NCBI GenBank assembly: GCA_905216215.1
Contig: CAJMSZ010000033.1
Coordinates: 1 to 25,513 of the forward strand
DNA from: an uncultured bacterium
GTDB lineage: Bacteria; Bacillota; Clostridia; Lachnospirales; Lachnospiraceae
Direction of reading: 5' to 3'
DNA: 25,513 nt
Under the pieces are notes generated by a model. That model saw only the letters and a list, made by a program, of their open reading frames with translations. It had not been told where the DNA came from and ran no database searches. A program made the position numbers and the translations under genes. This document shows positions 22,045 through 25,513 of this stretch, piece after piece (positions within the stretch are counted from its first letter, which is position 1; every line of letters starts with the position of its first letter).

Positions 22045-23819
22045 ACGTTTACCTCCTCCTTTGCTATTTTCCATTCTGCTGCTTCGGAATAATTCCTCCA
22101 CATTTTTGTAAATATTCTGTTTTTTTCTATCAATCCGCTATGTGTACCACTTTCGACAATTTCACCGTCTTTCAATACATAAATACAATCTGCGGCTGTA
22201 ATTGACGACAATCTGTGTGCAATCATAATCACCGTTTTTCCCTTTGAGAGAACGGATAAAGCTTGTTGCACACGTACTTCATTGTCAGGATCGGCAAATG
22301 CGGTAGCCTCATCAAGAATTAGAATTGGTGCATTCTTTAAAATTGCACGGGCAATTGCTATTCGCTGCTGTTCGCCGCCAGACAAGTATACACCTTTTGT
22401 ACCGACAACCGTATCTACTCCTTTTGGCAATTTTTCAATAATATCTTGACACTGTGCAGCTTCTAAGGCACGAGCAACTTCTTCACGAGTAGCGTCAGGC
22501 TTTGCCATACGCACATTTTCTAATATGGATGCTTTAATAAGACGGCTATTCTGAAATACAAAAGATACCGTATTCATCAATGTTTCTTTTGGGATTTCGC
22601 GTATATCAATATTTCCTATCAGTATGCGCCCTTTTTGCGGGTCAAAAAATCTTGTGATAATGTTTGCAAGTGTGGTCTTGCCGCCACCGGACGCCCCTAC
22701 TAATGCTACTACTTCTCCCGACTTTATTGACAGAGATATATCATTAAGTGCGTTTTTCTTACCGTCATAGCTGTAACTAACATGTTCTAATGTAATTGAA
22801 TTGTCATATGGTATATGATTTGTCCTGCTTTCAGACAATGGCTTTTCGCTCAATACTTCATCAATTCTGCGTATTGCATCACCTACAATCATTGTGTCCT
22901 CACTCATAAACATAATTTTAGTAAGCGTTGTACCAATAACTGGCGTAATCACGATATAGAAGATAAGGTTAAGCAGCACTTCATTTGTTACACTGTTTCT
23001 TGTAAAGAGAATACCTCCGGCAATCAAAAACGCAAATACGCCGTTGATTGCAGTTGTATAGAACATCATGGGCAGACGAAGTGCTTTTGTGTATGCAATT
23101 ACCCACGTTTCGTAATTGTCTATTGCATTTTTGAAACGTTTGAAAGAAAAAATTGTCTGTCCGAAAGTCTTTACTACAGGTACACCTCGTACATATTCAA
23201 CTGCTTCATTTGACATATCAGAAAGGGCATTTTGATATTGCTCCATACGTTCCTCCATGTCTTTTCCGGTCATTTTCATCATAATCAGAAATCCAAGAAC
23301 CACAGGAACAAGGCTCAGAAGTCCTAATCTCCAATCAAATGCAAGCAATAGAAAAAGTAGTCCTATAGGAGTAGCAATTGCTCCTGCTTTGTCGGGGAGT
23401 CTGTGTGCAAGATAAGTTTCGGTAGCAGCACTGGAGTTATTTACAATTCGACGTAACTTTCCACTTCCGTATTTTTCAGTAACTCCAAGTGGCAAAATTG
23501 TAATATGCTGCATTAGTTCTTTTCGGATATTTGCAGCAACACGGAACGCACTTATGTGTGAACACATCAAAGCCGTAATATAAACAACAATAGAAATAAT
23601 AGCAAATAATACAGCAGACCAACCATAACTTATAACATTCTTTGCCTGCGAGAAATCAGGGGAAACTTCCAGTATATCGTGAATAATACGCCATATATAC
23701 CAAAAAGGCACAAGTGCTAACAAAGCACTCATTGCAGACAATGCCCATGAAAGATAGATCAATATCTTATGCCCTCCAGCATAACTCATCAATCTTGATA
23801 GATTAGACTGTTTTTTCAT
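22041..23819 (-). CDS. ABC exporter half-transporter, first subunit, 592 aa
   Basis: Six membrane helices in about residues 18-310 are followed by a full ATPase domain. Walker A is GASGGGKTT with Lys381, the Q-loop is VFQNSRLI, the signature is LSGGEQQRIAIA, Walker B is ILILDEATAFADPDNE and the H-loop is IAHRLS. The D-loop AFADPDNE differs from the common SALD form and is often seen in Firmicutes transporters related to siderophore-type ABC pairs. AAGGAGG precedes the ATG at 23819. Both catalytic glutamates of the pair are intact, so neither subunit looks degenerate. It forms the first gene of a two-gene unit, followed by a translationally coupled partner. Confidence 0.92.
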   Translation of the reverse strand: MKKQSNLSRLMSYAGGHKILIYLSWALSAMSALLALVPFWYIWRIIHDILEVSPDFSQAKNVISYGWSAVLFAIISIVVYITALMCSHISAFRVAANIRKELMQHITILPLGVTEKYGSGKLRRIVNNSSAATETYLAHRLPDKAGAIATPIGLLFLLLAFDWRLGLLSLVPVVLGFLIMMKMTGKDMEERMEQYQNALSDMSNEAVEYVRGVPVVKTFGQTIFSFKRFKNAIDNYETWVIAYTKALRLPMMFYTTAINGVFAFLIAGGILFTRNSVTNEVLLNLIFYIVITPVIGTTLTKIMFMSEDTMIVGDAIRRIDEVLSEKPLSESRTNHIPYDNSITLEHVSYSYDGKKNALNDISLSIKSGEVVALVGASGGGKTTLANIITRFFDPQKGRILIGNIDIREIPKETLMNTVSFVFQNSRLIKASILENVRMAKPDATREEVARALEAAQCQDIIEKLPKGVDTVVGTKGVYLSGGEQQRIAIARAILKNAPILILDEATAFADPDNEVRVQQALSVLSKGKTVIMIAHRLSSITAADCIYVLKDGEIVESGTHSGLIEKNRIFTKMWRNYSEAAEWKIAKEEVNV

Positions 23820-23861
23820 ATCAAAACCTCCTTAAATTTTTATTTTGTTTTAAACTACACA

Positions 23862-23891
23862 AAATTAGTACCAACTAACTCTATGTGTAAA
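23862..23891 (-). promoter_or_regulatory. Weak promoter candidate and dyad before the ABC genes
   Basis: On the minus strand TTTACA (23886-23891) and TAATTT (23862-23867) lie 18 nt apart. TTAGT-N4-ACTAA (23865-23878) is a small perfect dyad overlapping this promoter. It does not resemble the tetR operator at 24565-24594. Confidence 0.3.
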
Positions 23892-23895
23892 AATT

Positions 23896-23914
23896 TTAGG
23901 GCAAATCGCCCTAA
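23896..23914 (-). terminator. Hairpin after the TetR-type gene
   Basis: TTAGGGC and GCCCTAA form a perfect 7-bp stem around a 5-nt loop. On the minus strand it is followed by AATTTTT, so it would at least partly end the regulator transcript before the ABC genes. Confidence 0.6.
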
Positions 23915-23928
23915 AGAATAATTCTTTT

Positions 23929-24546
23929 TTATTGTCCCATAATTTTCATCCACCCAGCAGTATAAAAAGCCCTCATTTCTTGCAGATAATGTTTTGCTTC
24001 TACAAGTGGCATTTCATGCACAATCAGTTCAAAAAAGGTATTAAACATTCCCGTTATTAAGATATGCTCTAACCGTTCATCTATAGGCGGTGCAGGTCTG
24101 CCTAACTTTTCAAGAACCGCTAAATAATCATGTGTGCCCTGTGTTTCAATTTCCACCATTTCGTCAATCAGTTTTGAAAAACGTGTTCCCTCTGAGCAGC
24201 AGAGTATGAGCTTAAATTCGTTCAAGTGCTCATAGGCGTACAAAAGCATTTCATACATACATTCACCAGAAGTAGAAGTAAGATTGTCAGGCTGTTCCTC
24301 TTGTGGAATTTCTGTAAAATCTTTCTGTGCCTTACAAAAACGTTTCAATAAAAAATCATAATGTTCACCTACCAGTGCTTCAAACAAATCCTCTTTGCTG
24401 TCATAGTAGCCATAGAATGCACCTGTTGTTACACCTGCTGTTTTGGCAATATTCCGCAAAGAAGCAGATTTATAGCCCTTTTCAAGAAATTCCTGCATTG
24501 CCACTGAATGAATTAAGGATAGTGTTGTCTGTTCTTCTTCACTCAC
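23929..24546 (-). CDS. TetR/AcrR family regulator, 205 aa
   Basis: The N-terminal DNA-binding domain (about residues 8-58) contains SLRNIAKTAGVTTGAFYGYY, the helix-turn-helix with the typical GAFYGYYDSKEDLF ending. The all-helical ligand-binding part fills the remaining 150 residues. The start is GTG 24546, with AAGGAGG seven nt before it; no ATG fits better. It lies upstream of the ABC pair on the same strand, separated by a hairpin and 109 nt. It probably represses itself through the dyad at 24565-24594 and may respond to the compound exported by the ABC pair. Confidence 0.92.
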   Translation of the reverse strand: MSEEEQTTLSLIHSVAMQEFLEKGYKSASLRNIAKTAGVTTGAFYGYYDSKEDLFEALVGEHYDFLLKRFCKAQKDFTEIPQEEQPDNLTSTSGECMYEMLLYAYEHLNEFKLILCCSEGTRFSKLIDEMVEIETQGTHDYLAVLEKLGRPAPPIDERLEHILITGMFNTFFELIVHEMPLVEAKHYLQEMRAFYTAGWMKIMGQ

Positions 24547-24564
24547 TATTGCACCTCCTTATTT

Positions 24565-24594
24565 ATATAACAGTGATATATAACACTGTTATAT
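24565..24594. promoter_or_regulatory. Probable TetR operator
   Basis: ATATAACAGTG (24565-24575), 8-nt spacer, CACTGTTATAT (24584-24594): perfect 11-bp arms. It borders the -10 box and covers the expected transcription start of the regulator gene. Confidence 0.8.
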
Positions 24595-24621
24595 CGTACA
24601 GCAATTTTAAATATTTGTCAA
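24593..24621 (-). promoter_or_regulatory. Promoter of the TetR-type gene
   Basis: On the minus strand TTGACA (24616-24621), 17-nt spacer, TACGAT (24593-24598). The operator overlaps its -10 edge. Confidence 0.7.
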
Positions 24622-24640
24622 TATTTTGAATAAAAACATA

Positions 24641-24684
24641 TGATAAAAGTCCCCCTTACTATTTTTGAAGGAGGACTTTTATCA
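24641..24684. terminator. Strong hairpin between the tetR promoter and the decayed region
   Basis: TGATAAAAGTCCCCCTT (24641-24657) pairs with AAGGAGGACTTTTATCA (24668-24684) with one mismatch. It would end minus-strand transcripts coming from the Sir2-like region. A short minus-strand frame ending near 24690 (STWQNQNRKFQ) just before it may be the tail of a lost gene; that is tentative. Confidence 0.65.
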
Positions 24685-24758
24685 AAATTTATTGGAATTT
24701 TCTATTCTGGTTCTGCCATGTGGATTTATCGGCAATCGTTTCCCTTGCTATAACTATA

Positions 24759-25241
24759 CTACAACGCAGTCGTCACATTTGAAAAATGGCTAAAAATTTG
24801 TATAGGATACAACTTGAAGTTGTAGTGTAATGTATGTGGAAGGAAGTGATAGCGATGGAATTTAAGCATATGGAAATCTTGTAATGGTTCCATGCGATGA
24901 TAAAGATATTTCAACAGATGCTTATATCCCCACTTTGCCTCCTCAGACGGATATGGATAAAATCCGGCTGCATACATATCTGTCATGTAGTGTGCCACCG
25001 TATTTTTTATAAATTCTGCAAAATTGTCTGTAAACCTTTTACCGCCATACTGGATTCCTGCCGATGTCGATGCCCCGGCTCCTGCCCCGATTATAACACA
25101 GTCTGCATTTCTTATATTCTCTGCTGCCCTGTCAATCTGGTCTTCATATGCATCCTTTTGGAACACATAATCCCTTGCCGGAGTACTACATAAAAAGTTT
25201 CTCCAGTCAACATGTCCTTTTCTTATTTGCTTAAAATTCAT
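24759..25241 (-). pseudogene. Truncated Sir2-like NAD-dependent deacylase
   Basis: The first 106 residues look like the start of a Sir2 protein. DCVIIGAGAGASTSAGIQYG carries the NAD-binding GAGAS motif at 54-58, followed by FTDNFAEFIKN and YAAGFYPYPSEEAKWGY. After residue about 106 (position about 24926) the sequence no longer resembles the family and ends at 160 aa. The TTNVD segment, the catalytic His and the zinc cysteines are absent; relatives of this type are about 280-300 aa. The ATG at 25241 overlaps the end of the flavin-type gene by 11 nt. The remaining frame probably yields no active enzyme. Confidence 0.75.
24809..24823. promoter_or_regulatory. Perfect dyad in a promoter-like remnant
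   Basis: ACAACT-TGA-AGTTGT is a perfect dyad between a TTGTAT (24798-24803) and a TGTAAT (24826-24831). On the plus strand it is followed by GGAAGG and a 9-codon frame MEFKHMEIL that ends at once. It looks like the start of a regulator gene whose body has been lost. Confidence 0.35.
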
Positions 25242-25512
25242 AAGGTGGATTTCCAGAGAAATCTGCGATTAAACCATGAGGATTTTCAAGATAGAATACC
25301 TCAAAAATAGGATTATCTGCTGTCTGGTACTGTCCCTTAACGATAGGATTGTTCATGCATCCTTCCTTTACACTCTTGTTGTCCTCAAATACTGCTTTGC
25401 CATGAAGGCGAATCCATGCGTATTCAGGGGAAGATACTGATACTTCTACTTCAGGATTTGCTAACATATCCTTGTAAACATCCTTTGTGTTGTTAGTACA
25501 GAACCAAAGCTT
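25231..25512 (-). CDS. Pyridoxamine-phosphate-oxidase-like split-barrel protein, C-terminal part, runs off the window
   Basis: The visible 93 residues are open to the window edge on the minus strand. They contain KLWFCTNNTKDVYKDMLANP, EVEVSVSSPEYAWIRLHGKA, VFEDN and IFEVFYLENPHGLIADFSGNPPYEF, split by short segments. This is the second half of a small FMN-binding split-barrel domain; the N-terminus lies beyond 25513. The internal ATG at 25467 is not the start. It shares 11 nt with the start of the Sir2-like gene, so the two formed one operon. Confidence 0.75.
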   Translation of the reverse strand, partial: KLWFCTNNTKDVYKDMLANPEVEVSVSSPEYAWIRLHGKAVFEDNKSVKEGCMNNPIVKGQYQTADNPIFEVFYLENPHGLIADFSGNPPYEF

Positions 25513-25513
25513 T

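Noticed and set aside
22045..22101. Upstream extension of the second ABC subunit
   Set aside because: It would lie inside the end of the first subunit's gene. GGAGGAGG and the ATGA overlap define the start at 22044.
24641..24684. End of an insertion sequence
   Set aside because: It is a single strong hairpin with no matching partner end and no transposase nearby; a terminator explains it.

Overview
The window looks like chromosomal DNA of an anaerobic, spore-forming Gram-positive bacterium, most likely a Lachnospiraceae-type Clostridia. Supporting signs are strong AGGAGG ribosome sites, AT-rich codon use, T-box leaders, a spoIID/spoIIQ-type sporulation pair, a double-cubane-cluster type anaerobic iron-sulfur reductase and DUF3343/DUF2975 proteins. 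The species assignment is inference from gene content.

Layout. (1) 1-194: the 3' end of tRNA-Phe and a complete tRNA-Lys, closed by a terminator. (2) 250-3498: a predicted ABC-class ATPase and a membrane-anchored D,D-carboxypeptidase. (3) 3515-6445: a cysteine desulfurase-like enzyme, a double-cubane-cluster family reductase and a small DUF3343 Se/S-carrier-like protein. (4) 6467-8602: a cassette driven by a fully consensus promoter overlapped by dyads, encoding a DUF2975 membrane protein, a small HTH regulator and a polytopic DUF4153/DUF4173-like protein. (5) 8652-10200: a convergent DUF234-type ATPase gene, flanked by two copies of an imperfect repeat. (6) 10267-16490: an isoleucine T-box, an unusual leader with a long hairpin and three tandem 56-57 bp repeats, ileS of the eukaryote-like IleS2 class, and glycogen phosphorylase close behind. 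(7) 16553-18217: spoIID and a SpoIIQ-like degenerate LytM protein, needed together during engulfment. (8) 18296-19734, minus strand: a BASS-family Na+ symporter behind its own complete T-box leader, whose specifier reads as ATC (Ile). (9) 19983-20160: remnant of an HTH gene. (10) 20314-24621, minus strand: a TetR-type regulator with a perfect dyad operator and a two-subunit ABC exporter. (11) 24641-25512: a decayed region with a truncated Sir2-like gene overlapping the end of a split-barrel flavin-binding protein that runs off the window.

How the parts connect. Two separate transcription units, ileS and the BASS transporter, carry T-boxes whose specifier loops can be aligned base for base, and both present ATC. 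This predicts that the transporter responds to uncharged tRNA-Ile and moves something tied to isoleucine supply, for example its 2-oxo acid. That is the most specific functional prediction in the window. The other items most worth following are the tandem-repeat leader of ileS, the desulfurase/reductase/DUF3343 neighbourhood without a visible activator ATPase, the repeat-flanked DUF234 gene, and the loss of all three zinc ligands in the SpoIIQ-like protein.
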